This document shows positions 26,874 to 36,510 of a stretch of DNA of 37,873 bases, piece by piece. The stretch is from Serratia sp. M24T3 (GTDB lineage Bacteria; Pseudomonadota; Gammaproteobacteria; Enterobacterales; Enterobacteriaceae): assembly GCF_000257645.1 (NCBI RefSeq), contig NZ_AJHJ01000043.1, positions 1-37,873 of the forward strand. Reading direction: 5' to 3'. The notes below the pieces were generated by a model. The model ran no database searches and was not told where the DNA came from. It was given only the letters and a program-made list of their open reading frames with translations. The position numbers and the translations under genes are program-made. Position 1 is the stretch's first letter. Each line of letters starts with the position of its first letter.

Positions 26874-29219
26874 ATGAGCCAGGCGGAGGGCGTGCGAACC
26901 TTTTTTGGGTTCAGAGTCGTGCGATTCTTCCTGTTGCTGCTGGTAATGGGAGCCGCGCTGCTGTGGGCGGCAAACCGCATCTGGCCGCTTCCTTTGCAGG
27001 AACTGCCGGTTGCCCGGGTCGTCACGGCAGAAGACGGCACGCCGCTTTGGCGCTATGCCGACGCTCAGGGGGTATGGCGCTATCCTGTGCGTCTTGAAGA
27101 GGTTTCGCCTTATTATTTACAGGCGCTGCTGACTTATGAAGACCGCTGGTTTTGGGATCATCCCGGCATTAATCCCCTGTCGCTGCTGCGCGCCAGTTGG
27201 CAAAATATTCGCGACGGCGACATTGTTTCTGGCGGTAGTACATTATCAATGCAGGTGGCCCGACTTATCAGTCCACATCCACGTACTTTCGCAGGTAAAT
27301 TACGCCAGATTGCACGCACCTTTCAGCTGGAATGGATGCTATCAAAACGGCAGATCCTCGAAATTTATCTTAACCGCGCACCTTATGGCGGGACTTTGCA
27401 GGGAATCGCCGCAGCGAGCTGGACCTATCTGGGCAAGCCACCTTCAGAGCTGACACCGGGAGAGGCTGCGCTGCTGGCGGTATTACCGCAGGCGCCGAGC
27501 CGCTTACGTCCGGACCGTTTTCCAGAACGAGCCAGGGCTGCCCGAGACAAGGTACTCGCCCGATTGGCCGAGTATCACGTCTGGTCGCAGAAAAGGGTTG
27601 ATGATATTCGACAGGAGTCAATCTGGCTGGCGCCGCGTCAGGTGCCGCAACTGGCTCCGCTGCTGGCAAGGCGGCTGACTAATCATAATCATCTCGACGT
27701 GATAACCACCACGATTGATGCCACCTTACAGCGACAACTTGAGGAGTTGGCGGCAGGCTGGAAGAACCAGCTGCCGTCGAAAACCTCCGTAGGCGTGATC
27801 GTTGTTGAAAGTTCTACCATGAAGGTAAAGGCTTATCTGGGGTCGGTGGATTTTAAAGACGACAGCCGCTTCGGCCAGGTCGATGCGGTCAGTGCCTGGC
27901 GTTCGCCGGGGTCAACCCTTAAACCGCTGCTTTATGGTCTGGCGCTGGATGATGGCCTTATTGCGGCAGAATCATTGCTTCAGGATGTCCCACGGCGTTT
28001 TGGCGATTATCGTCCCGGCAACTTTGACACCGGTTTTCACGGGCCGGTCAGTGCCAGTGAGGCGCTGGTCAGGTCGCTGAATCTCCCCGCGGTTCAATTA
28101 CTCGATGCCTATGGGCCAAAGCGTTTTACCGCCAACTTACGCAATGCCGGGGTAGCACTGCGTTTTCCACCTAACAGTGACCCCAGTCTGGCAGTGATTT
28201 TAGGTGGTACCGGCGCGCGGCTCGACCAGCTTGTTGAGGCCTACAGCGCTTTTGCACGCGGTGGAAATGTAGCAAGATTACGTTTTGAACCTCGGCAGCC
28301 TTTAATCGAGCGCAGGCTTATGTCACCGGGTGCTGCGTGGATTGTGCGACGAATTTTAGGCGGACAGGCTCAACCCCAGCCCGATGATACCTTGCCCGGC
28401 AGTGTTCAATTAGCCTGGAAAACCGGCACCAGTTATGGTTATCGAGATGCCTGGGCGATGGGCGTCAATCCGGGTTATATCATCGGCGTTTGGGTAGGGC
28501 GACCCGACGCAACGCCGGTTGCAGGGCAGTTTGGCTATGCAACAGCGGTGCCGGTACTCAATCAGGTGAACAACCTTCTCACAGGCTCGACGCGTTTTAA
28601 TCAACGAATGTCGGTAGCCGATCCGCGCCCGAAATCCGTGGGTATCACCACGCTTTGCTGGCCCGGTGGTCAGCCGCTGCCTGCAGGGGATACCAACTGC
28701 CGACAGCAACGTAATAGCTGGATATTAGACGGCACTGTGCCGCCAACGCTCGCAGCACCCGGCCAGGAGTCGCAGGAAGGCAGTCTAATCACGTTGTGGA
28801 TAAACTCGCACGGTAAGCAGGTTGCCGCCAACTGTCCCGACTCTCACTCTTCGCAAATCGCCCTTTGGCCAACTCCGCTGGAACCGTGGCTGCCGCAAGA
28901 GGAGCATCGCAGTCAGCGGTTGCCAGCCCACGACGCGTTTTGTCCACCATTGGGCAAACCGGCCGTGCAGCCGCTGTTATTGCTTGGGATCCGGGATAAC
29001 GCGATTCTCAGACCATTGCCCGGCAAGAACAGTATTGATTTGCGCATTGAGTCTCAGGGCGGATCAGGGCAGCGCTGGTGGTTTTTGAATGGCGAACAAA
29101 TCGCGAGCGGGGCGGACAGTCGACATTTTCAGACAACCCTGAGTCAGCCCGGTAAGTACCAGCTCACGGTGCTTGATGAGGGCAGTCAGGTAAACACGCT
29201 GAATTTCACCCTTGATTAA
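26874..29219 (+). CDS. pbpC: Penicillin-binding protein 1C
   Basis: Bifunctional class A-type PBP (glycosyltransferase plus transpeptidase-like) of the inner membrane; partner of YfhM, proposed to repair the wall when the envelope is breached. 781 residues: membrane anchor (about 16-34), GT51 domain with EDRWFWDHPGINPLSLLRA and GGSTLSMQVARL, transpeptidase domain with SXXK at Ser347 (SPGSTLKPL) and KTGTSYGYRDAW, and a C-terminal BiPBP_C domain (about 690-775). All active-site motifs are intact. The RBS GAGGGGATAA lies before the ATG. Probably co-transcribed with yfhM. Confidence 0.96.
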   Translation: MSQAEGVRTFFGFRVVRFFLLLLVMGAALLWAANRIWPLPLQELPVARVVTAEDGTPLWRYADAQGVWRYPVRLEEVSPYYLQALLTYEDRWFWDHPGINPLSLLRASWQNIRDGDIVSGGSTLSMQVARLISPHPRTFAGKLRQIARTFQLEWMLSKRQILEIYLNRAPYGGTLQGIAAASWTYLGKPPSELTPGEAALLAVLPQAPSRLRPDRFPERARAARDKVLARLAEYHVWSQKRVDDIRQESIWLAPRQVPQLAPLLARRLTNHNHLDVITTTIDATLQRQLEELAAGWKNQLPSKTSVGVIVVESSTMKVKAYLGSVDFKDDSRFGQVDAVSAWRSPGSTLKPLLYGLALDDGLIAAESLLQDVPRRFGDYRPGNFDTGFHGPVSASEALVRSLNLPAVQLLDAYGPKRFTANLRNAGVALRFPPNSDPSLAVILGGTGARLDQLVEAYSAFARGGNVARLRFEPRQPLIERRLMSPGAAWIVRRILGGQAQPQPDDTLPGSVQLAWKTGTSYGYRDAWAMGVNPGYIIGVWVGRPDATPVAGQFGYATAVPVLNQVNNLLTGSTRFNQRMSVADPRPKSVGITTLCWPGGQPLPAGDTNCRQQRNSWILDGTVPPTLAAPGQESQEGSLITLWINSHGKQVAANCPDSHSSQIALWPTPLEPWLPQEEHRSQRLPAHDAFCPPLGKPAVQPLLLLGIRDNAILRPLPGKNSIDLRIESQGGSGQRWWFLNGEQIASGADSRHFQTTLSQPGKYQLTVLDEGSQVNTLNFTLD

Positions 29220-29302
29220 TGAAATTCTTTATGGAAAATGCGGCTTTTGCGCCAAAAAGTGAATCAGTGACATATATTTTTAATCAAATGTTGTTATTCC
29301 TG

Positions 29303-29331
29303 TAGGCAAGCGTTACTTCGCCCCCTATAAT
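29303..29331 (+). promoter_or_regulatory. ndk promoter
   Basis: -10 TATAAT (29326-29331), 17-base spacer and -35 TAGGCA (29303-29308, 4 of 6 consensus positions), leaving a 5' leader of about 62 bases before the ndk ATG. Confidence 0.65.
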
Positions 29332-29400
29332 CGGCGCCATTTTCCGGCAGTGTTAACATTTAAATTAACCGGCCCCACCTTAAGTCAGACAGAGGTTTTT

Positions 29401-29826
29401 ATGACTATCGAACGTACTTTTTCTATCATCAAGCCAAACTCCGTTGCTAACAATGACATCGGTGCTATCACTGCTCGTTTCGAACGTGCTGGTTTCCAGA
29501 TCATCGCTTCTAAAATGATCCGTCTGAGCAAAGAAAAAGCTGAAGGCTTCTACGCTGAGCACAAAGGCCGCCCATTCTTCGACGGTCTGGTAGAGTTCAT
29601 GACCTCTGGTCCAGTTGTTGTTCAGGTTCTGGAAGGCGAAAATGCCGTTCAGCGTAACCGTGACATCATGGGCGCAACCAACCCAGACAACGCTCTGGCT
29701 GGTACTCTGCGTGCTGATTTCGCTGACAGCTTCACTGCTAACGCCGTTCACGGTTCTGACGCGGTTGAATCAGCACAGCGCGAAATCGCTTACTTCTTCG
29801 ACGAAAGCGAAATCTGCGCTCGTTAA
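29401..29826 (+). CDS. ndk: Nucleoside diphosphate kinase
   Basis: Transfers the gamma-phosphate of NTPs to NDPs through a phospho-histidine. The 141-residue protein starts [15 protein letters not shown] with the active-site His in [20 protein letters not shown], and has the usual family length. Seventeen extra codons open upstream (from 29350) are outside the conserved family start and cross the leader. Codon use is strongly biased (CTG, CGT, GTT, GAA), as expected for an abundant enzyme. Confidence 0.98.
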   Translation: MTIERTFSIIKPNSVANNDIGAITARFERAGFQIIASKMIRLSKEKAEGFYAEHKGRPFFDGLVEFMTSGPVVVQVLEGENAVQRNRDIMGATNPDNALAGTLRADFADSFTANAVHGSDAVESAQREIAYFFDESEICAR

Positions 29827-29933
29827 TAAGAAGTCAGGCATGAGTAGGCCAGGATGGATTCACTCGCAGATACAATAATTTTGTATTGACGGGCTTTCAT
29901 TCATAGCTACTCCGCCTTAAAATTTGTACAATA

Positions 29934-29974
29934 CTGCGCCCCAGGAGTTACGCTCTTGGGGCGCAGTTTATTTT
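29934..29974 (+). terminator. Hairpin terminator between ndk and rlmN
   Basis: CTGCGCCCCA (29934-29943) pairs with TGGGGCGCAG (29957-29966), with further GAG/CTC pairs in the loop, followed by TTTATTTT. It sits 108 bases after the ndk stop and 88 bases before rlmN; it could end ndk transcripts or attenuate rlmN. Nothing else coding is seen in this 235-base gap. Confidence 0.8.
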
Positions 29975-30061
29975 CTGGTGGTTTGAGCAACAAGCATTGG
30001 TGGGTTAACGCGACCCGCACTTCCTTCGAGCCATAACGTGTAACAACGAGGCCAATAAAGC

Positions 30062-31297
30062 ATGTCGAATACTATCGAATTAGATATCCCCGTTCTTAGT
30101 TCCAACGAGATCGACTCCCTGAACGTCATCCGTGCAGAAAACGCAGCCATAGCCGAACTGGCTGAGAAATCTGCGGCACCGGTGAGCGCCAAAATTAATC
30201 TTCTGGACCTGAACCGCAAGCAAATGCGCGAGTTTTTCCTCAAAATGGGTGAAAAACCGTTTCGTGCCGATCAGGTTATGAAGTGGATGTACCATTACTG
30301 CAGCGATGATTTCGAGGATATGACCGATATCAATAAAACGCTGCGTGAAAAACTGGCACGCGTTGCCGAAATCCGCGCCCCTGAAGTTGCCGTGGAACAA
30401 CGCTCTGCCGATGGCACCATCAAATGGGCTATTCAGGTTGGCAATCAGCAGGTTGAAACCGTTTATATTCCTGATGGCGATCGCGCCACGCTGTGTGTGT
30501 CTTCTCAGGTAGGCTGCGCGCTGGAATGTACTTTCTGTTCCACCGCACAACAGGGCTTTAACCGCAATCTGCGTGTTTCAGAAATCATCGGTCAGGTCTG
30601 GCGCGCCGCTAAAATTATCGGTGCTGCAAAAATTGCCGGTACTCGTCCAATCACCAACGTGGTGATGATGGGCATGGGTGAGCCACTGCTTAACCTCAAC
30701 AACGTGGTTCCTGCAATGGAGATCATGCTGGATGACTTCGGTTTTGGTCTGTCTAAACGCCGTGTAACGCTTTCAACCTCCGGTGTGGTTCCTGCTCTTG
30801 ATAAACTGGGCGATATGATCGACGTCGCGCTGGCAATCTCTCTGCATGCACCAAATGACACTATTCGTGATGAAATCGTGCCGATTAATCGTAAATACAA
30901 CATCGACACCTTCCTGGCTTCGGTAAATCGCTATTTGGGTAAATCGAATGCGAATCAAGGACGCGTTACCGTTGAATACGTTATGCTTGATCATATCAAC
31001 GACGGTACCGAGCACGCTCACGAGTTGGCCGAAAAGCTGAAAGATACTCCGTGCAAGATTAACCTGATCCCATGGAACCCCTTCCCGGGTGCTCCATACG
31101 GACGTAGCTCCAACAGCCGCATAGACCGTTTCTCTAAAGTATTGATGGAATATGGTTTTACTGTCATTGTGCGTAAAACACGCGGTGATGACATCGATGC
31201 AGCCTGCGGTCAGTTGGCAGGTGAAGTCATTGACCGCACCAAGCGTACTTTGAAGAAAAAAATGGCTAATGACGCTATTATGATGAAATCCATGTAA
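30062..31297 (+). CDS. rlmN: Dual-specificity 23S rRNA/tRNA methyltransferase RlmN
   Basis: Radical-SAM enzyme that makes m2A2503 in 23S rRNA and m2A37 in several tRNAs. 411 residues with the 4Fe-4S triad Cys152, Cys156, Cys159 (CALECTFC) and the two catalytic cysteines Cys145 and Cys382; all are offset by exactly 27 from E. coli numbering, so the enzyme is complete and has a 27-residue longer N-terminus (rich in Glu, Ala, Ser, Asn) before [15 protein letters not shown]. The RBS is a plain GAGG 9 bases before the ATG. Being an Fe-S enzyme, it needs a cluster assembly route although isc is incomplete here. Confidence 0.97.
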   Translation: MSNTIELDIPVLSSNEIDSLNVIRAENAAIAELAEKSAAPVSAKINLLDLNRKQMREFFLKMGEKPFRADQVMKWMYHYCSDDFEDMTDINKTLREKLARVAEIRAPEVAVEQRSADGTIKWAIQVGNQQVETVYIPDGDRATLCVSSQVGCALECTFCSTAQQGFNRNLRVSEIIGQVWRAAKIIGAAKIAGTRPITNVVMMGMGEPLLNLNNVVPAMEIMLDDFGFGLSKRRVTLSTSGVVPALDKLGDMIDVALAISLHAPNDTIRDEIVPINRKYNIDTFLASVNRYLGKSNANQGRVTVEYVMLDHINDGTEHAHELAEKLKDTPCKINLIPWNPFPGAPYGRSSNSRIDRFSKVLMEYGFTVIVRKTRGDDIDAACGQLAGEVIDRTKRTLKKKMANDAIMMKSM

Positions 31298-31391
31298 TTA
31301 GGCTTCTTTTGTAGCTCAAACGACCTAATTTAGGGTTGCGATTTTAAGCTTGCGTTTGTCTTCTAATCGGTAGCAGGTAAAAGGGTTTAGA

Positions 31392-32159
31392 ATGGCGATA
31401 GTGCAGTGGCAGTCGAAGGGATTTTTCGCCGCGAGTCTGGCAGTTTGCCTGCTGGCAGCCTGTTCCAGCTCAAAGCAGCCGCCGGTCGAGGCCGCCTCTG
31501 GCGCACCTCAGACGCAACTTCAGTTGGGAATGGATTACTTGAAGCAGGGCAATATTCCTGCTGCTAAAGTCAATTTGCAACAGGCCGTGGATTCATCGCC
31601 ACAGGATTATCGCAACCAGTTGGGGATGGCGTTGTACGAGCAAAAAATCGGCAACAACGATGCTGCACAAAGCCGCTACCAGCAAGCCTTTAAGCTCGCT
31701 CCGCAAAATGGAACCGTCCTGAATAATTACGGTGCGTTTTTGTGTAGTTTAGGGCAGTATGTACCGTCACAACAGCAGTTTAGCATCGCTGCCAGCTTGC
31801 CTGATTCCGGTCCGGTTGCTGACAGCCTTGAAAATGCGGGCTACTGTTTTCTGAAGGCTAATCAGAATGATGAGGCAAAAATGTTACTGAGCCAGGCTTT
31901 GAAACACGATCCTGACAAAGGCGCACCGCTGATTACTGAAGCCAACAGGCAGTACAAGGAAGGTAATCGCGCCGACGCGCAACTTTTACTGGATGTTTAT
32001 CAACATGTTCTGCCGGCCAGCGCTGACAGTCTTATGTTACAAATTCGTTTCGCGGCGTTAGCCGGCAATCCAGATAGCGTTCAACGTTATGGAAAGCAGC
32101 TTGCGCGGAATTTTCCACAATCCCAACAGTACCAGCACTTCTTAGCTAATGAATACTGA
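31392..32159 (+). CDS. pilW: PilW-type TPR lipoprotein
   Basis: Type IV pilus biogenesis/stability protein family (PilW/PilF), an outer-membrane lipoprotein with TPR repeats. 255 residues: signal ending LLAAC (Cys24, Ser at +2), then about six TPR units (for example [40 protein letters not shown]). The gene overlaps rodZ by 11 bases. No pilus genes lie nearby. It occupies this rlmN-rodZ position in Yersinia and Serratia but is absent from E. coli K-12, which supports the Yersiniaceae assignment. Confidence 0.93.
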   Translation: MAIVQWQSKGFFAASLAVCLLAACSSSKQPPVEAASGAPQTQLQLGMDYLKQGNIPAAKVNLQQAVDSSPQDYRNQLGMALYEQKIGNNDAAQSRYQQAFKLAPQNGTVLNNYGAFLCSLGQYVPSQQQFSIAASLPDSGPVADSLENAGYCFLKANQNDEAKMLLSQALKHDPDKGAPLITEANRQYKEGNRADAQLLLDVYQHVLPASADSLMLQIRFAALAGNPDSVQRYGKQLARNFPQSQQYQHFLANEY

Positions 32160-33156
32160 AGCCACTCAAGATAAAAGTACTAAAGTGACAGCGGGCGAGC
32201 GCCTGCGTCAAGCTCGTGAGCAGTTGGGACTCAGCCATCAGGCTGTGGCGGAACGCCTTTGCCTGAAGCTTTCGACTATTCGACAAATCGAAGAGGGAAC
32301 TACGCCGGCAGACTTGGCGCCGACTTTCCTGCGCGGTTACATTCGCTCCTATGCAAAACTGGTCCACGTTCCTGAAGAGGAGTTGGCAACGTTAATTGGC
32401 AAGCAAGCGCCAATCAATGTGCCAAAAGTGGCGTCTATGCAGGGTGTTTCATTACGCAAGTCACGCAAAAAACGCGATGGCTGGCTGATGGGCTTTACCT
32501 GGCTTATTGTTTTCGTAGTCCTCGGCCTGACCGGTGCATGGTGGTGGCAAAATCATCAAGCGCAGCAGGAAGAGATTGCCAATATGGCAGATCAATCGAC
32601 CGCGCAGCTGAACCAGAACAACGCTCAGGGGCAGTCTATTCCTCTGAACAGTGGTGATACTTCTTCACAGAACACAGCAACGAACGCAGCTCAGCCAGCC
32701 GCTCCAGCCGATACCTCTACGGGTAATGCTGCTGCTCCACAGGCTCAGAACTCGATTCCGCTGAACACGACACCAGGCTCTGCTACCAATGTTGGCACTG
32801 CACAGACTCAGCAACCTGCTGCGGATCAAACCAGCCAGCCAGCTCCGGCTGAGACCCCGTCTTCTACATTGCCTACTGGCGATGCTCAGGCCACTACTGC
32901 TGCAGCTGATGCAGACGCTGTGACCATGACCTTTAAATCAAACTGCTGGTTGCAGATTGATGATGCCACTGGCAAATCATTGTTCAGCGGGATCAAGAAA
33001 GGAGGAGAAACTCTGAGTGTTAAAGGTAAAGCTCCTTACAAGTTGAAAATCGGTGCACCTGGTGCGGTTGATATTCAATACCAAGGTAAGCCGGTTGATC
33101 TAAGCCGTTTCGTTAAATCAAACCGTGTTGCTCGTCTGACTTTAGCTGCGCAGTAA
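32149..33156 (+). CDS. rodZ: Cytoskeleton protein RodZ
   Basis: Inner-membrane bitopic protein that links MreB to the elongasome and sets rod shape. 335 residues: N-terminal helix-turn-helix that binds MreB (about 14-70, [20 protein letters not shown]), basic juxtamembrane KSRKKR (104-109), a membrane helix (about 111-133), a low-complexity periplasmic linker rich in Gln, Ala, Thr, Pro and Asn (about 140-258), and a C-terminal beta domain (262-335, [20 protein letters not shown]). The ATG lies inside the end of pilW, so the two are translationally coupled. Confidence 0.96.
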   Translation: MNTEATQDKSTKVTAGERLRQAREQLGLSHQAVAERLCLKLSTIRQIEEGTTPADLAPTFLRGYIRSYAKLVHVPEEELATLIGKQAPINVPKVASMQGVSLRKSRKKRDGWLMGFTWLIVFVVLGLTGAWWWQNHQAQQEEIANMADQSTAQLNQNNAQGQSIPLNSGDTSSQNTATNAAQPAAPADTSTGNAAAPQAQNSIPLNTTPGSATNVGTAQTQQPAADQTSQPAPAETPSSTLPTGDAQATTAAADADAVTMTFKSNCWLQIDDATGKSLFSGIKKGGETLSVKGKAPYKLKIGAPGAVDIQYQGKPVDLSRFVKSNRVARLTLAAQ

Positions 33157-33177
33157 TAATACTAAAGTGCTGGCAAG

Positions 33178-33280
33178 GTCATTGAAGCTACAGCAAGGCA
33201 ACGAGTGAATGAATCCCGATGAGCTGACCTCGGTCAGTAAGTCGGGTGAATAAACGAAGACAACGCAGCTGTAGCTTTAT
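33178..33280. repeat. Imperfect palindromic intergenic repeat (copy 1)
   Basis: About 100 bases between rodZ and ispG, with ends AAGCTACAGC and GCTGTAGCTT as near inverted repeats and an inner GAGCTGACC-TC-GGTCAG hairpin. It matches, in reverse orientation, the repeat that begins just after bamB: shared blocks include GTCATTG, AGCAAGGC, GAGCT, AGTAAGT and CAACGCAGCT. A dispersed, non-coding ERIC/MITE-like family of this lineage. It would be transcribed between rodZ and ispG and could fold in the mRNA. Confidence 0.8.
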
Positions 33281-33318
33281 GTACCAAGGCAGATAGGCAA
33301 CGATGGAGAAGAGTAAAA

Positions 33319-34440
33319 ATGCATAACCAAGCACCCATTACCCGTCGCAAATCAACAAGGATTTACGTCGGCAAGGTGCCTGTCGGTGATGGTGCACCAA
33401 TCGCGGTGCAATCAATGACCAACACCCGCACCACCGATGTCGAGGCAACCGTTGCTCAGATTAAATCTCTTGAGCGTGTTGGCGTCGATATTGTTCGTGT
33501 TTCTGTTCCAACCATGGACGCAGCTGAAGCCTTCAAGCTTATCAAACAGCAGGTTAACGTTCCATTGGTTGCAGATATCCATTTCGACTACCGTATCGCG
33601 CTGAAAGTTGCCGAATACGGGGTTGACTGCCTGCGTATCAATCCAGGCAATATCGGTAATGAATCGCGTATTCGCGCGGTTGTTGACTGCGCCCGCGACA
33701 AAAATATTCCTATCCGTATCGGTGTTAACGGTGGCTCGCTGGAAAAAGATCTGCAGGAAAAATTTGGCGAACCTACGCCTCAAGCCCTGTTTGAGTCCGC
33801 GATGCGTCACGTCGATATCCTCGACAGGCTTAACTTTGATCAGTTCAAGGTTAGCGTGAAGGCCTCTGACGTCTTTCTGGCCGTTGAGTCTTATCGTTTG
33901 TTAGCCAAGCAGATCGTTCAGCCTCTGCATCTTGGTATCACTGAAGCTGGTGGTTTGCGCGCCGGTTCGGTTAAATCTGCCATTGGTCTTGGTCTGCTGC
34001 TGTCTGAAGGGATCGGCGATACGCTGCGTATCTCTCTGGCTGCCGATCCTGTCGAAGAAGTCAAAGTTGGATTCGACATCCTCAAGTCGCTGCGCATTCG
34101 ATCGCGCGGGATCAACTTCATCGCCTGTCCGACCTGTTCGCGTCAGGAGTTTGACGTGATCGGCACGGTTAACGCGCTGGAACAACGTCTCGAAGACATC
34201 ATCACTCCAATGGATATTTCGATTATTGGCTGTGTAGTTAACGGTCCGGGCGAAGCACTGGTGTCAACTATTGGCGTAACTGGCGGTCACAACAAAAGCG
34301 GTTTCTACGAAGACGGCGTTCGTCAGAGAGACAGATTCGATAATGAGCTGATGATCGATCAGCTGGAAGCCAAGATCCGGGCTAAAGCGGCTCTGATGGA
34401 TCAAAGTAAGCGCATTGTTATCAATCATCTCGAAAAGTAA
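33319..34440 (+). CDS. ispG: 4-hydroxy-3-methylbut-2-enyl diphosphate synthase
   Basis: 4Fe-4S enzyme of the MEP isoprenoid pathway that converts MEcPP to HMBPP. 373 residues: TIM barrel N-terminal part ([24 protein letters not shown]-type start) and C-terminal cluster domain with Cys270, Cys273 ([11 protein letters not shown]) and Cys305 ([10 protein letters not shown]), the same positions as in E. coli, and Glu312 as fourth ligand. Like RlmN it is a client of Fe-S assembly. The ATG follows GGAGAAGAGTAAAA. Confidence 0.97.
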   Translation: MHNQAPITRRKSTRIYVGKVPVGDGAPIAVQSMTNTRTTDVEATVAQIKSLERVGVDIVRVSVPTMDAAEAFKLIKQQVNVPLVADIHFDYRIALKVAEYGVDCLRINPGNIGNESRIRAVVDCARDKNIPIRIGVNGGSLEKDLQEKFGEPTPQALFESAMRHVDILDRLNFDQFKVSVKASDVFLAVESYRLLAKQIVQPLHLGITEAGGLRAGSVKSAIGLGLLLSEGIGDTLRISLAADPVEEVKVGFDILKSLRIRSRGINFIACPTCSRQEFDVIGTVNALEQRLEDIITPMDISIIGCVVNGPGEALVSTIGVTGGHNKSGFYEDGVRQRDRFDNELMIDQLEAKIRAKAALMDQSKRIVINHLEK

Positions 34441-34448
34441 CCTTAGCA

Positions 34449-34468
34449 CGTGCCGCAATGCCGGCACG
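34449..34468 (+). other. Hairpin after ispG
   Basis: CGTGCCG-CAATGC-CGGCACG, eight bases after the ispG stop, without a T-tract. It is probably a 3'-end stabiliser or a weak terminator. Confidence 0.45.
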
Positions 34469-34525
34469 CCTGCCCATTTGGGCTGAGTTAATCTGAACCC
34501 GATATGAAGTGTTGATGTATCCGCA

Positions 34526-34555
34526 TTGAACCTGAGGATGCAAAACACCTATAAT
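34526..34555 (+). promoter_or_regulatory. hisS promoter
   Basis: -35 TTGAAC (34526-34531), 18-base spacer, consensus -10 TATAAT (34550-34555), 35 bases before the hisS ATG. It starts the hisS-yfgM-bamB transcript. Confidence 0.8.
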
Positions 34556-34590
34556 CGGGTTCATTTTTATAAAAAAGATAGAGAACTGAC

Positions 34591-35865
34591 GTGGCAAAGA
34601 ACATCCAGGCTATCCGCGGCATGAACGATTATCTGCCTGCCGACACCGCTTTATGGCAACGTATTGAAGGCACGCTCAAGCAGGTCCTTGGCACTTACGG
34701 CTATAGCGAAATCCGTATGCCGATTGTAGAGCAGACCCCGTTATTCAAACGCGCGATCGGTGAAGTTACCGACGTGGTTGAAAAAGAAATGTATACCTTC
34801 GAAGACCGCAACGGTGAAAGCCTGACTCTGCGTCCGGAAGGTACTGCTGGCTGCGTTCGCGCCGGTATCGAGCATGGTCTGCTGTACAATCAGGAACAGC
34901 GTATGTGGTACATCGGTCCGATGTTCCGCTATGAGCGTCCGCAGAAAGGTCGTTATCGTCAATTCAATCAGCTGGGTGTCGAAGTGTTTGGCCTTAACGG
35001 CCCTGACATCGATGCCGAGCTCATCATGCTTAGTGCTCGCTGGTGGCGTGCGCTGGGTATCGCGGAAAACGTATCTCTTGAACTGAATTCGATTGGTTCG
35101 CTGGAGGCTCGTGCCAACTATCGTGATGCTCTGGTTGCCTTCCTTGAACAGCATAAAGAACAGCTCGACGAAGACTGTAAACGTCGCATGTACACCAATC
35201 CGTTACGCGTTCTGGACTCTAAAAATCCAGAAGTTCAGGCTTTGCTGAACGGCGCGCCGGAGCTGGCAGACTATCTCGACCAAGAATCTCGTGAACACTT
35301 TGCCGGTCTGTGTGAACTTTTAAGCCTTGCAGGTATCCCATATACGATTAATCAGCGTCTGGTGCGCGGTTTGGACTACTACAACCGCACAGTGTTCGAG
35401 TGGGTGACGACCAGTCTTGGCGCGCAAGGTACCGTGTGTGCCGGTGGCCGTTACGACGGTTTGGTTGAACAACTTGGTGGACGCGCTACACCGGCAGTAG
35501 GTTTTGCAATGGGCCTTGAGCGTTTAGTACTGTTGGTTCAAGCGGTTAACCCTGATTTTAAAGCACCTGCCACGGTCGATGCCTATGTGATTTCTTCCGG
35601 TACGGGTACGCAAGGTGCGGCTATGCAGCTGGCTGAAAAGCTGCGTGATGTACTGCCAGAGCTTAAAGTCATGACTAACTACGGCGGCGGAAACTTTAAA
35701 AAACAGTTTGCCCGCGCCGACAAATGGGGGGCGCGTATCGCCCTGGTATTAGGTGAGGACGAAGTCGCGGCTCAGCAGGTAGTAGTTAAAAATCTGCAAA
35801 GTGGTGAGCAAGAAACGCTGGCGCAAAGCGATTTGGCTGTGCGTCTGGCCTCGATGTTAGGTTAA
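34591..35865 (+). CDS. hisS: Histidyl-tRNA synthetase
   Basis: Class II aminoacyl-tRNA synthetase, 424 residues, the usual length. It has motif 1 region ([21 protein letters not shown]), motif 2 ([24 protein letters not shown]), the histidine-binding [15 protein letters not shown] and [12 protein letters not shown], motif 3 ([12 protein letters not shown]), and the C-terminal anticodon-binding domain (about 330-424). The start [16 protein letters not shown] matches E. coli. Followed 13 bases later by yfgM. Confidence 0.98.
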   Translation: MAKNIQAIRGMNDYLPADTALWQRIEGTLKQVLGTYGYSEIRMPIVEQTPLFKRAIGEVTDVVEKEMYTFEDRNGESLTLRPEGTAGCVRAGIEHGLLYNQEQRMWYIGPMFRYERPQKGRYRQFNQLGVEVFGLNGPDIDAELIMLSARWWRALGIAENVSLELNSIGSLEARANYRDALVAFLEQHKEQLDEDCKRRMYTNPLRVLDSKNPEVQALLNGAPELADYLDQESREHFAGLCELLSLAGIPYTINQRLVRGLDYYNRTVFEWVTTSLGAQGTVCAGGRYDGLVEQLGGRATPAVGFAMGLERLVLLVQAVNPDFKAPATVDAYVISSGTGTQGAAMQLAEKLRDVLPELKVMTNYGGGNFKKQFARADKWGARIALVLGEDEVAAQQVVVKNLQSGEQETLAQSDLAVRLASMLG

Positions 35866-35878
35866 GGAGAAGGACCAC

Positions 35879-36499
35879 GTGGAAGTCTATACCACTGAAA
35901 ATGAACAGGTTGATGCCGTCCGCCGCTTCTTTGCCGAAAACGGTAAAGCGCTGGCCATTGGTGTCGTGCTGGGTATTGCTGCGTTAGGTGGATGGCGCTA
36001 TTGGCAGTCTCATGAGAATACCGCTCTGACAGAAGCCTCAGCCTCATTCCAGCAAGCTACAAACGCATTGACGGATAACAAAGCCGACGGCGTTGCCAAT
36101 TTAGAGAAGTTTGCCCAGAACAACAGCAACAGCTACGGCGTTTTTGCAGCTTTGCAATTAGCTGACCACTTCGTTCAGGCCAAAGACTTTACCAATGCTG
36201 AAAAGCAGCTGAACCAGGCGAGCCAGCTTTCCAAAGACGAAAATTTATTATCACTGGTTAACTACCGTCTGGCACGGGTTCAGTTGCAGGAAAACAAACT
36301 GGATGACGCGCTGAAAACCCTCGACAATGTTAAGGGTGACGGCTGGATGGCGATGCAACAAGAGGTACGTGGTGATGTTCTTCTCGCGAAGGGCGACACC
36401 AAAGGTGCCAGGGATGCATACAGTAAAGGCCTTGATTCCAAGCCATCTCAAACGCTGCAAACTATGCTGCGTATGAAATTGAATAATTTATCCAGCTAA
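35879..36499 (+). CDS. yfgM: Periplasmic chaperone-network protein YfgM
   Basis: Inner-membrane protein with a periplasmic TPR-like domain; in E. coli it binds PpiD and the Sec translocon and modulates RcsB. 206 residues, same length as E. coli. Cytoplasmic N-terminus (about 1-20), one membrane helix (about 22-40, GKALAIGVVLGIAALGGWRYW), then helical repeats (RLARVQLQENKLDDALKTLDNVKGDGW). The start codon is GTG, with AAGGAGAAGG upstream, chosen by alignment to MEIYENENDQVEAVKRFFAENGKA of E. coli. Confidence 0.95.
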   Translation: MEVYTTENEQVDAVRRFFAENGKALAIGVVLGIAALGGWRYWQSHENTALTEASASFQQATNALTDNKADGVANLEKFAQNNSNSYGVFAALQLADHFVQAKDFTNAEKQLNQASQLSKDENLLSLVNYRLARVQLQENKLDDALKTLDNVKGDGWMAMQQEVRGDVLLAKGDTKGARDAYSKGLDSKPSQTLQTMLRMKLNNLSS

Positions 36500-36510
36500 G
36501 GGGAACCCCG

